A stretch of DNA of 19,406 bases, taken from Phycisphaerales bacterium UBA2396 (GTDB taxonomy: Bacteria > Planctomycetota > Phycisphaerae > Phycisphaerales > UBA1924). The notes under the pieces were generated by a model that had not been told where the DNA came from, did no database searches, and worked only from the letters and a program-made list of their open reading frames with translations. The DNA is taken from NCBI GenBank assembly GCA_002343325.1, contig DDSG01000017.1, positions 951-20,356 on the forward strand. The letters are read 5' to 3'. A program made the position numbers and the translations under genes. Shown in pieces: positions 5,881 to 13,471 of this stretch (position 1 is its first letter; every line of letters starts with the position of its first letter).

Positions 5881-7386
5881 CTAGATGGAGAGCGGAGCAG
5901 CGATGGGCGCGTCGTGGACGGCGGAGATGGAGTCGAAGGGGAGCCGGGGGGAATAGAGACCTTGAACGTCCTGGGTGGCGTGGTAGACCTTTGCGCCCAT
6001 GTAGTTGCCGAGCGCTTCCCAGAGGACGTTTCCGACGTGACCCTGGGTGATGGCGACATGGTGCGGGAAGTGCTTGAGGAGGACGTCGCGGTAGAGGCGT
6101 TGGAGGTTGGGGAGTCGGCACCAGCCGTAGCAGCCGAAGGTGACGGCGGGGTTGTCCTCGATTCGGCCTTGTGCGATGACGGCCTTGAGGTCGCCAGTGG
6201 GGTCCTGGGTCATTCGGCAGAGGGTGAGGGGGTTGGGCTTGGCGATGAACTCGATGGTTCCTTCGGAATTGTCGTAGGAGGCGGCGCCGGAGCTGGCGAT
6301 GATCTCCTGGACGCCGAGTGTGACGGGGGTTTTGGCGAAGGCTGCGGGGAAGACGCCGCAATGCCAGACGTTGACGAGCTCGTCGTCGTCGTTGTGGAGG
6401 TTGTTCCAGTCGGCGAGGCCTGCGGGGGAGTCGCTGGCGAGCATGGCGGCGTGCATGGAGATGGTTCCCATGATGTCGGCTTCGCAGGCGGAGGGCATTC
6501 CCTCATCGCCGAAGCGGCTCATGGTGGTGCAGGAGCAGACGCCGTAGTTGGCTTGGATGCTGGTCCAGCACTGGATGGCGAAGGCGTCGATGGCGTTGTC
6601 CTTGCCCCAGCGGCGGAGGAAGAGTTCGAGCTTAGCGGAGCGGATGACGGAGAGTTGTTTGATGGCGGCGGTGTTGGCGTAGCCCTGGATGCCGGCGACG
6701 ACCTTGGCGAGGTCGGGGTCGTTGTCGGGGATTCGGTTGGCGCCGCCGATGGCTTCGGAGAGGTCGAGGGTGACGACGGTGGGTCCGAGGAGTTGGAGTT
6801 GCTTTTCGTTGAAGCGGCAGGTCCAGAAGGCGTCGGGGCGAGCGCCGATCTGGCCGTAACGGGCGTTTTTGAGGCCGTGAACGACGCGGCAGACGCGGAC
6901 GAACCAGTCGACGTCCTTGCGGAAGGAGAGGTCGGTGGGGAAGCAGATGGGTCGTTGGGCGACGGTGTAGGCGGCGCCGATCTGTCGGAGGACTTCGCCG
7001 ATGGAGAGGAGGCCGCAGAATGAGTCGCGGCGTTTGGTGGTCATGGTGAGGCGTTCTTCTTCCTGGCAGCCGAAGATGAGGATGGGGACGTTGAGGGCGG
7101 CCTTTTTGACGCACCAGGCGACGCCTTGCTCTTCGCCGAAGTTGACGGCGCCGACGAGGATGCCGTGGACGCCTTCGCGGCGGAAGAGTTCTGCGGCGAG
7201 TTCGGCTTCCTGGCGTGTCTCGACGCAGCCGACCTTGGTCTGGCTGACGTCGGGGACGACGACGTTGACGCCCATGGAACGGAGGACGGAGATGGTCTGA
7301 TCGCGCATGGAGGCGGCGAGTTCTTTGGAGAAGAAGCCGCGGTTGCTGGGGATGAAGCCGAGCTTGATGGTGGTGAGTCGTGGCAT
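5881..7386 (-). CDS. L-fucose/L-arabinose isomerase superfamily protein, probable functional L-arabinose isomerase
   Basis: 501 residues. Its two-part architecture fits the fucose/arabinose isomerase superfamily: an N-terminal Rossmann-like region (KLGFIPSNRGFFSKEL; GVHGILVGAVNFGEE; VPILIFGCQEEE) and a C-terminal metal-site region (PSACEADIMGTISMHA, DWNNLHNDDDELVNVWHCG, VAITQGHVGN). Likely Mn2+ ligands are E302, one of the aspartates around 326-335, H342 and H450; this is by analogy, not proven. It lacks sequence typical of classical AraA such as the N-terminal GSQHLYG motif, so it belongs to the FucI-like branch. It lies 39 bp after araD in the operon with ribulokinase and epimerase and there is no other isomerase, so the natural role is L-arabinose to L-ribulose in the cytoplasm. 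Fucose, or a different aldose, cannot be excluded. Only a weak GGAA precedes the ATG. Confidence 0.85.
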   Translation of the reverse strand: MPRLTTIKLGFIPSNRGFFSKELAASMRDQTISVLRSMGVNVVVPDVSQTKVGCVETRQEAELAAELFRREGVHGILVGAVNFGEEQGVAWCVKKAALNVPILIFGCQEEERLTMTTKRRDSFCGLLSIGEVLRQIGAAYTVAQRPICFPTDLSFRKDVDWFVRVCRVVHGLKNARYGQIGARPDAFWTCRFNEKQLQLLGPTVVTLDLSEAIGGANRIPDNDPDLAKVVAGIQGYANTAAIKQLSVIRSAKLELFLRRWGKDNAIDAFAIQCWTSIQANYGVCSCTTMSRFGDEGMPSACEADIMGTISMHAAMLASDSPAGLADWNNLHNDDDELVNVWHCGVFPAAFAKTPVTLGVQEIIASSGAASYDNSEGTIEFIAKPNPLTLCRMTQDPTGDLKAVIAQGRIEDNPAVTFGCYGWCRLPNLQRLYRDVLLKHFPHHVAITQGHVGNVLWEALGNYMGAKVYHATQDVQGLYSPRLPFDSISAVHDAPIAAPLSI

Positions 7387-7425
7387 GGGTTGGTTCCGAT
7401 GGTGTGGGGTGAGGGGATTGCGGGG

Positions 7426-8118
7426 TCAGGGCTGGCCGTAGTAGCGGGCTGGGCCGTGCTTTCGGGCGTGGTGCTTGGCGAGGATGTGGGGTTCGAGTTC
7501 GGGGGAGTCTGGGCGGAGGAGGAGTGTGGATTGGGCGATGTGGGCGATGGCTTCGAGAGCGACGGCGTTGTCCACGGCTTTGGCGAGGGTTTGGCCCCAG
7601 GTGAAGGGCGCGTGGCCGGCGACGAGGACGGCGGGGATGGAGAGGGGGTCGAGGTGTTGGAAGCGTTCGATGATGACGCGGGCGGTGTTGTGCTCGTAGG
7701 CGTTGAGTTCGTCGGGGTTGAGTTGGCGTGTGACGGGAACCGGCCCGGCGAAGTGGTCGGCGTGGGTGGTGCCGAGGCAGGGGATGGGGCGGCGGGCCTG
7801 GGCGAATGCGGTGGCGTAGGGGCTGTGGGTGTGGACGATGGCGTTGATGTGTGGGAAGGCGTTGTAGAGGGCGAGGTGCGTGGGGGTGTCGGTGGAGGGT
7901 CGGAGTGAGCCGTGAACGACGTTGCCGGCGAGGTCGAGGAGGACGATGTGATCTGGGGCGAGAGAGTCGTAGGGGATGCCGCTGGGCTTGATGGCGACGA
8001 GTCCCTGATCGCGGAGGATGGCGCTGGCGTTGCCCCAGGTGAGGGTGACGAGGCCTTGGTTGACGAGGGCGAGGTTGGCGCGGCAGACGTCGTCGCGGAG
8101 GGAGTCGATGGTCGTCAT
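7426..8118 (-). CDS. araD: L-ribulose-5-phosphate 4-epimerase
   Basis: 230 residues, the normal AraD length. The class II aldolase/epimerase fold is evident from TWGNASAI, KPSGIPYDSL, STDTPTH and IVHTHSPYATAFAQA. Zinc ligands are H96, H98 and H169 (AGHAPFTWG). D77 in STDTP corresponds to the catalytic Asp76 of E. coli AraD, and Y227 in the typical ending HGPARYYGQ corresponds to Tyr229. It converts L-ribulose 5-phosphate to D-xylulose 5-phosphate in the cytoplasm, the last step before the pentose phosphate pathway. Its ATG overlaps the araB stop by 4 bases (ATGA at 8118-8115), and GGAG (complement of 8125-8128) lies six bases ahead, so it is translationally coupled to araB. The open frame continues far upstream in the opposite orientation of other frames, but that is araB/ROK shadow. 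Confidence 0.96.
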   Translation of the reverse strand: MTTIDSLRDDVCRANLALVNQGLVTLTWGNASAILRDQGLVAIKPSGIPYDSLAPDHIVLLDLAGNVVHGSLRPSTDTPTHLALYNAFPHINAIVHTHSPYATAFAQARRPIPCLGTTHADHFAGPVPVTRQLNPDELNAYEHNTARVIIERFQHLDPLSIPAVLVAGHAPFTWGQTLAKAVDNAVALEAIAHIAQSTLLLRPDSPELEPHILAKHHARKHGPARYYGQP

Positions 8119-9812
8119 GGGTTGCTCCGTGCGAGGGCGAGGCGGCGGATGTCGATGAGTTGCTTCATGACGTCGCCGAGGGGAGCGGGTTGGCCTCGGC
8201 CGCCGAATGCGTCGTGGAGTCGTGAGTAAAGGGCGTAGAGGCGGCTGTAGACGTGGACGGCGTCGGGGCGGGGCTGGTAGATGGTTGCGTGCGGAGCACA
8301 CATGGCGTGCTGAGCGGCGGTGACGGAGGGGTGTGCTCGGCCGACGACGGCGCCGAAGATGGCTGCGCCGAGGGCGCAGGTCTGCGGGGAGCGGGTGACC
8401 TTGATGGGGCGGTTGGTGATGTCGGCGTAGATCTGCATGACGAGGGGGTTTTTGGAAGCGATGCCGCCGCAGGCGACGATGTCGTTGATCGAGACGCCGT
8501 GGCGTTGGATCTGGTCGATGATGGTGAGTGCGCCGAAGGCGGTCGCTTCGATGAAGGCGCGGTAGAGGTGAGCGGGCGTGGTGGCGAGTGTTTCGCCGAC
8601 GACGAGTCCGGTGAGGAGGGGATCGACGAGGATCGTGCGGTTGCCGTTGTGCCAGTCGAGGGCGAGGAGGCCTGATTCGCCGGGTGCGAGCGCGGCGGCG
8701 GCGGCGGAGAGGGCGTCGTGGGTGAGTTCGGGGGAGGCGTGTCTGCCTGGGGCGATGCGTTGGACGAACCAGTTGAAGATATCGCCGACGGCGGATTGGC
8801 CGGCCTCGATGCCGTACATGCCCGGGAGGATGCTCTCGGGGACGATGCCGCAGACGCCGGGAATGTCGGCGAGGGGTTGGTCGAGAGGCCAGACCATGCA
8901 ATCGCAGGTGCTGGTGCCGATGATTTTGACGAGTGTGCCGGGCTTGATTCCGGCACCGACGGCGCCCATGTGTGCGTCGAAGGCGCCGACGGCGACGGGG
9001 ATGCCCGGTGGGAGACCGACGCGCTGGGCCCAGTGTGCTGAGAGCGTTCCTGCGGTGTGGTGTGAGGGGAGTGCGATGGGCGCGAAGCGATCGCGGAAGC
9101 GGCTGAAGCCGGGGTGGAGTTGTTCGAGAAAGTCGTGAGAGGGGAGGCCGCCCCATGCGGGGTGGTAGAGGGCCTTGTGTCCGGCGGCGCAGATGCTTCG
9201 TCGGAGGGTGTGCGGGTCGGTCGTGTCGGTGATGGTGGCGACGACGAAGTCGCAGAGTTCGACCCAGGCGTAGGTTGCGGCGGCGACGTCTGGAGCGGCA
9301 CGCTGGCAGCGGAGTGCTTTGGCCCAGTACCACTCGGAGGAGTAGGTGCCGCCGCACTTGGCAAGGTAGGGGAGGCCTTGCTGAGTGGCGAGGCGGGAGA
9401 TGTCGGCGGCTTCCTGGTGTGCGGTGTGGTCTTTCCAGAGCCAGGCGAGGGCGTGTGGGTTGTTGGCGAACTGTGGATGGAGGGCGAGGGGCGTGCCCTG
9501 GCGATCGACGGGGATGGGGGTGGAGCCGGTGGTATCGACGCCGATTCCGACGACGCGTTCGGGGCGGAAGTGCGGGTGCTGGGAGGCGAGGGCGACGGCG
9601 TTGGCGACGGCGTGATGGAAGCCGTCGAGGTAATCGGCGGGGTGCTGTCGGGCGAGATTTGGGTCGCGGTCGTCGAGGATGACGCCGTCGGTGCCGTGGT
9701 GATAGGGGTGCGTTGCGGCGGCGATTTCGAGTCCTGAGGCGGTGTCGACGACGACGGCACGGACGGAGTTGGTGCCGTAGTCGACGCCGATGGAGAAGGA
9801 GGTGGTGGTCAT
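8115..9812 (-). CDS. araB: Ribulokinase (FGGY family)
   Basis: 565 residues, as expected for AraB. N-terminal phosphate-binding motif GVDYGTNSVRAVVVD (D11), VVGIGVDTTGSTPIPVD at 87-103, ELCDFVVATIT near 185-195, and the catalytic-base region VAVGAFDAHMGAVGAGI with D279. The second FGGY domain follows (IIGTSTCDCMVWPL; GIEAGQSAVGDIFNWFV; IVACGGIASKNPLVMQIYAD). Long, DAHMGAVG-type sequence distinguishes ribulokinase from xylulokinase and glycerol kinase. It phosphorylates L-ribulose with ATP to L-ribulose 5-phosphate in the cytoplasm. It overlaps the ROK regulator stop by 4 bases (9809-9812) and araD by 4 bases, which indicates one tightly coupled operon. No Shine-Dalgarno precedes its ATG, so its translation probably depends on coupling with the regulator gene. 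Confidence 0.96.
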   Translation of the reverse strand: MTTTSFSIGVDYGTNSVRAVVVDTASGLEIAAATHPYHHGTDGVILDDRDPNLARQHPADYLDGFHHAVANAVALASQHPHFRPERVVGIGVDTTGSTPIPVDRQGTPLALHPQFANNPHALAWLWKDHTAHQEAADISRLATQQGLPYLAKCGGTYSSEWYWAKALRCQRAAPDVAAATYAWVELCDFVVATITDTTDPHTLRRSICAAGHKALYHPAWGGLPSHDFLEQLHPGFSRFRDRFAPIALPSHHTAGTLSAHWAQRVGLPPGIPVAVGAFDAHMGAVGAGIKPGTLVKIIGTSTCDCMVWPLDQPLADIPGVCGIVPESILPGMYGIEAGQSAVGDIFNWFVQRIAPGRHASPELTHDALSAAAAALAPGESGLLALDWHNGNRTILVDPLLTGLVVGETLATTPAHLYRAFIEATAFGALTIIDQIQRHGVSINDIVACGGIASKNPLVMQIYADITNRPIKVTRSPQTCALGAAIFGAVVGRAHPSVTAAQHAMCAPHATIYQPRPDAVHVYSRLYALYSRLHDAFGGRGQPAPLGDVMKQLIDIRRLALARSNP

Positions 9813-11020
9813 GGGCGCGTGGCTCGTGCGGGTGATGCGTGGGGAAGCTGGGCGTTGGGGACGGGCTCGGCGAGTTCGGGCTCCGGGAGGAGGACGCGGT
9901 CGGCGGCGGCGGCGATGAGGCCGAGGATTCGTCGACGCGGGGCGATGTGGCAGGTGAGTCGCCCGAGTCGGGAGATGAGGGAGTGGAGGAGGATGCGTCG
10001 TTCAAAGAGGGGGCCGACGTCTGGGTGGAGGTCCGGGAGGTCGCCTGTGAGGACGACGTCTTGTGTGCCGACGAGGTTGATGGCGCCGGCGATGACGATG
10101 GCGGCGGCGTCGATGGAGCGGGCGAGCCAGGGCTCGATGCCGCGGGAGGCGACGTGGGCGCGGAGGGCTTGCCAGGAGGCGTTGGGGCGTTTGAGGTGCT
10201 GTCGGAAGGAGGAGAGGAGTCCTTGTCGGGAGACGAGCGTCTCGAGACAGCCGATGGAGCCGCACACGCAAGGGCGGCGGTTGCCGTGGACGCCTGTGTG
10301 CCCGAGTTCGCCGGACATGGGGAGCGATCCCTGAAAGAGCTGGCCTCTGGCGACGAGTGCACCGCCGACGCCGTCGCCGAAGTCCATGAGGACGAAGGAC
10401 TGGTGGGGAGGGAGGTCGGCGGGCGTGTGGGCCTGGTGGCCGAGGGCGAGGGCCTGGATTTCCTGGACGGCGCAGGGGGAGGCGTGGAAGAGGTCGGCGA
10501 GCCTGTGGAGGAAGCCGGGCTGTTCGATGATGGGGAGGTTTGGCGAGCAGAGAACGCGGTGGGCGTGGGCGTCGAGGACGCCTGGGACGCTGATGAGGAG
10601 AACGTCGGCGGGCGGGATGTGGAGTCGTCGGCGAGCGGAGTCGACGCGTGCGAGGAGGGACTTGATGGAGCGTGGTGTGGGGAAGGAGATTGAGGGGCCT
10701 TGCTTGGTGGGGTCGAGGGGCTGGAGCATGACAGCGGTGGAGCGGACGCCGAGCTCGACGATGGGGAGATGGCGTGTTGAGGAGATGGCGAGGTTTCTGG
10801 GCGGGCGGCCCATGGCTGGGCGTGCCGAGGGGGCGTCGCCGGGCTCGGGCTCTTCGACGAGCCGGTCGCGGATGAGGTCGTCGGCGATTTTGCCGGCGGT
10901 CATGGGGGAGAGCCCGGTGGCGCGGGCGAGGTCGGCGCGAGAGAGGGGGCCGCGGGCGAGGAGGAGGCGGAAGGCGCGTCGGCGGTTGGCCGCGCGGAGC
11001 TGGGAGGGGTGCGCGTACAT
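9809..11020 (-). CDS. ROK-family transcriptional repressor, probable regulator of the pentose locus
   Basis: 403 residues. Residues about 12-57 form a winged helix-turn-helix (RAFRLLLARGPLSRADLARA, then TGLSPMTAGKIADDLIRDRL). The remainder is a ROK sugar-binding domain: MDFGDGVGGALVARGQLFQG, then GELGHTGV with H241, and the zinc motif CVCGSIGC (C251, C253, C258), then LETLVSRQG. The N-terminal glycine-rich kinase loop is not recognisable (IVELGVRSTAVML), so it should sense sugar rather than phosphorylate it. It is the first gene of the catabolic operon and faces the GH51/transporter operon across 59 bp. It would therefore repress both by binding there and autoregulate; this is inference from arrangement. 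The inducer is expected to be L-arabinose or a related sugar. A proline/alanine-rich C-terminal tail follows the domain. The -10-like sequence is so close to the ATG that the mRNA may be nearly leaderless. Confidence 0.93.
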   Translation of the reverse strand: MYAHPSQLRAANRRRAFRLLLARGPLSRADLARATGLSPMTAGKIADDLIRDRLVEEPEPGDAPSARPAMGRPPRNLAISSTRHLPIVELGVRSTAVMLQPLDPTKQGPSISFPTPRSIKSLLARVDSARRRLHIPPADVLLISVPGVLDAHAHRVLCSPNLPIIEQPGFLHRLADLFHASPCAVQEIQALALGHQAHTPADLPPHQSFVLMDFGDGVGGALVARGQLFQGSLPMSGELGHTGVHGNRRPCVCGSIGCLETLVSRQGLLSSFRQHLKRPNASWQALRAHVASRGIEPWLARSIDAAAIVIAGAINLVGTQDVVLTGDLPDLHPDVGPLFERRILLHSLISRLGRLTCHIAPRRRILGLIAAAADRVLLPEPELAEPVPNAQLPHASPARATRP

Positions 11021-11028
11021 TGAAAGGT

Positions 11029-11038
11029 TAGTATACTA
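11029..11038. promoter_or_regulatory. Perfect 10-bp palindrome, probable ROK operator within a bidirectional promoter
   Basis: TAGTATACTA is an exact palindrome in the 59-bp gap between the divergent operons, and it stands out as AT-rich in GC-rich DNA. It contains TATACT on both strands (+ 11032-11037; - complement of 11030-11035), so it could be the -10 of both promoters and the repressor site at once. For the + operon the start would be near 11044, leaving a leader of about 36 bases. For the ROK gene it would be about 3 bases before its ATG. No -35 match was found on either strand. Weaker outer arms GCGTACA (11013-11019) and TGTATGC (11039-11045) match with one mismatch. A second 10-bp palindrome, CCCCCGGGGG, lies at 11047-11056. 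Confidence 0.55.
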
Positions 11039-11079
11039 TGTATGCACCCCCGGGGGGAGGGCATTTCTCGGAGGCGGCT

Positions 11080-13416
11080 ATGGCTCGGATCCTCGGCGTG
11101 TTCGTGATGCTCCTGGGCGTGATGGCGTCCGGGGCGTGGGCTCAGGCGGTGGACGTGAAGGGGTCGTTCGAGAGGGCGGCCGGGGAGGACGCGGAGGGAT
11201 GGAGGCGGACGGTGTGGGGCGGGCGGGGCGAGCTGTCGCACGAGACGTCGGGGCGGGGCGGATCGCGGTCGGTGTCGATCGAATCGCGGACGGGGGGCGA
11301 CGTGTCGTGGTCGATCACGGTTCCTGTGGAGTTCAACTCGAGGTACAGACTGAGCGGGTGGATCAGGACGGAGAACGTGAAGACGCTCGGCGGGGGGCAG
11401 GGCGCGTTGCTCAACGTTCACAACATCCAGTCCGTGCGGACGAAGGCGATCACGGGGACGAGCGACTGGACGGAGGTGAGTGTTGAGTTTGAGACGGGGC
11501 TGCAGGACCAGATCATGGTGAACTGCCTGTTCGGCGGGTGGGGGTTGGCGACGGGGAAGGCGTGGTTTGACGATGTGTCGCTGGTGCTGGTGAAGAAGGG
11601 GGAGCTGGCGCCGCCGAGGATTGTGGTTGATGCGTCGGCGACGGGTGAGGCGATCAGCCCGTACATCTATGGGCAGTTTATTGAGCACATGGGGCGGTGC
11701 ATTTATGGGGGAATCTGGGCGGAGATGCTGGAGGATCGGAAGTTCTTTGACGCGCCGGGCGCGGAGGGGTCGCCTTGGAAGGCAACTGGCGGGGCGTCGG
11801 TTGCGATGAGGACGAAGGACGCGTTTGTCGGGGTGCATACGCCGGTGGTGACGCCCGCGGGGAGGCCCGGGGGTTTGTCGCAGGGTGGGTTGGCGGTGCG
11901 GAAGGGGAAGGCGTACGTGGGGTCGGTGTGGGCGGCGAGCGGGATGGCGAGCGGAGCGGCGGGTGCGAAGGTGCGGGTGTCGCTGGTGTGGGGCGAGGGC
12001 GAGGCGGATCGCGCGACGTTCGAGACGGGTGAGCTGGGATCGGCGTTCACGAAGCATGAGTTCAGGCTGATCGCGGGTGGTGACAGCGACGAAGCGCGGC
12101 TTGAGATTGAATCGGCGTCGGCGGTGGCGATCGGAACGGCGAGCCTGATGCCGGCGGACAACGTGCGGGGGTTCCGGGCGGACACGCTGGCGTTGCTACG
12201 GGAGCTTGATTCGCCGGTGTATCGGTGGCCTGGGGGAAACTTTGTGTCGGGGTATGACTGGCGGGACGGGGTGGGCGAACGGGACAGGCGGCCGCCGCGG
12301 AAGAACCCGGCGTGGCTTGGGATCGAGCACAACGACGTGGGGATCCACGAGTTCATGGAGTTGTGCGAGCTGCTGAAGACGGACGCGTACATCGCGGTGA
12401 ACGCGGGGCTGGGCGGGGTGCAGAGCGCGGCGGATCAGTTGGAGTATGTGAACGGGAGCCCGGAAACGGCGATGGGGAAGGTTCGCGCGTCGCACGGGCG
12501 GCGCGAGCCCTGGGGCGTGAGGTTCTGGGGGGTTGGGAATGAGATGTATGGGTCGTGGCAGCTTGGGAACATCCCGCTGGCGGAGTACACGAAGCGGCAC
12601 AATGCGTTTGTGGACGCGATGCGGAAGGTTGATCCTTCGATCACGATCATCGCGGTGGGCGCGGTGGGAGAGTGGAGCCGAACGATGCTGGCGGAGTGCG
12701 CGGGGCATATGGACCACATCTCGGAGCACGTGTACTGGCAGGATGGTGGTTCGCTGGCGTCGCACGTGATGGCGGCGCCGCGGTCATTGGCGGAGATCGC
12801 GCGGGCGCATCGGCGGTATCGGGAGGAGTTGCCGATCCTGAAGGGGCGGGACATTCGGATCGTGCAGGACGAGTGGAACTACTGGTATGGGCCGCACGTG
12901 TTCGGGGAGCTCGGAACGCGGTACTTCATGAAGGATGCGCTGGGGTGTGCGGCGGCGTTGAATGAGTTTGGGCGGAACAGCGATCTGTTCTTCATGGCGA
13001 ACTATGCCCAGACGGTGAATGTGATCGGTGCGATCAAGACAAGCCGAACGAATGCGGCGTTCGATGTGACGGGGCTTGTGCTCAAGATGTATCGGCATCA
13101 TCTGGGGACGATTCCGTGCAGGACGGAGTCGAGCCCGCTGGTGGACGCGTTGGCGGCGTGGAGCGCGGATCGGAAGCACCTGACGGTGGCGGTGGTGAAC
13201 GCGACGACGCGTGCGATGAACGTGCCGATCGAGGTGAAGGGGGCGGTGCTGTCGGGGACGGGCGTGGCGAGGTGGATCGCGGGGGACCCGATGGCGTTCA
13301 ACGACCCGGACGGGGCGAGGCCGATTGAGATCCGCGAGGGGCGCGTGGAGGGTGTTTCGGGTACACTGGCGGTGGAGCCTTGCAGCGTGACGTTGTTCAC
13401 GCTGGATGTTCGGTGA
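11080..13416 (+). CDS. Secreted alpha-L-arabinofuranosidase, GH51, with N-terminal carbohydrate-binding-like domain
   Basis: 778 residues. I chose the ATG at 11080 because CGGAGG (11069-11074) lies five bases ahead and it begins a clean signal peptide (MARILGVFVMLLGVMASGAW, then A21 cut before Q22). The in-frame ATG at 11038 would overlap the operator. Residues about 25-185 look like a CBM4/9-type beta-sandwich (SWSITVPVEFNSRYRLSGWI, and WTEVSVEFETG). The catalytic region follows: SPYIYGQFIEHMGRCIYGGI (E202 in the first strand), RWPGGNFVSGYDWRDGVG, then WGVGNEMYG with acid/base E488 and IVQDEWNYWYG with nucleophile E598. A C-terminal beta-sandwich ends the protein. It removes L-arabinofuranosyl units from arabinan or arabinoxylan with retention, in the periplasm or outside. 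First gene of the rightward operon; it feeds the importer that follows. Confidence 0.93.
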   Translation: MARILGVFVMLLGVMASGAWAQAVDVKGSFERAAGEDAEGWRRTVWGGRGELSHETSGRGGSRSVSIESRTGGDVSWSITVPVEFNSRYRLSGWIRTENVKTLGGGQGALLNVHNIQSVRTKAITGTSDWTEVSVEFETGLQDQIMVNCLFGGWGLATGKAWFDDVSLVLVKKGELAPPRIVVDASATGEAISPYIYGQFIEHMGRCIYGGIWAEMLEDRKFFDAPGAEGSPWKATGGASVAMRTKDAFVGVHTPVVTPAGRPGGLSQGGLAVRKGKAYVGSVWAASGMASGAAGAKVRVSLVWGEGEADRATFETGELGSAFTKHEFRLIAGGDSDEARLEIESASAVAIGTASLMPADNVRGFRADTLALLRELDSPVYRWPGGNFVSGYDWRDGVGERDRRPPRKNPAWLGIEHNDVGIHEFMELCELLKTDAYIAVNAGLGGVQSAADQLEYVNGSPETAMGKVRASHGRREPWGVRFWGVGNEMYGSWQLGNIPLAEYTKRHNAFVDAMRKVDPSITIIAVGAVGEWSRTMLAECAGHMDHISEHVYWQDGGSLASHVMAAPRSLAEIARAHRRYREELPILKGRDIRIVQDEWNYWYGPHVFGELGTRYFMKDALGCAAALNEFGRNSDLFFMANYAQTVNVIGAIKTSRTNAAFDVTGLVLKMYRHHLGTIPCRTESSPLVDALAAWSADRKHLTVAVVNATTRAMNVPIEVKGAVLSGTGVARWIAGDPMAFNDPDGARPIEIREGRVEGVSGTLAVEPCSVTLFTLDVR

Positions 13417-13471
13417 GGGCGGGTGCCGAGGAAGAGGTCTGGCTGGGCGTGGGCGTTCTGGAGTGACTTCG

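Noticed and set aside
5848..7023. Gly/Val/Asp-rich frame on the + strand opposite the isomerase gene
   Set aside because: Antisense shadow; composition is what C-ending codons on the opposite strand produce.
8165..9760. 531-codon Ser/Pro/Thr-rich frame on the - strand
   Set aside because: Alternative frame within araB, whose family match and catalytic motifs are unambiguous.
8119..10362. Long open frame on the - strand running in-frame upstream of araD to 10362
   Set aside because: It overlaps araB and the ROK gene in another frame; the extension is Arg/Pro/Ser-rich low-complexity sequence typical of a GC-rich shadow. Only 7426-8118 is real.
11038..11079. Upstream ATG extending the GH51 protein by 14 residues
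   Set aside because: It would sit inside the palindrome/promoter, has no ribosome site, and would mask the signal peptide that begins at 11080.
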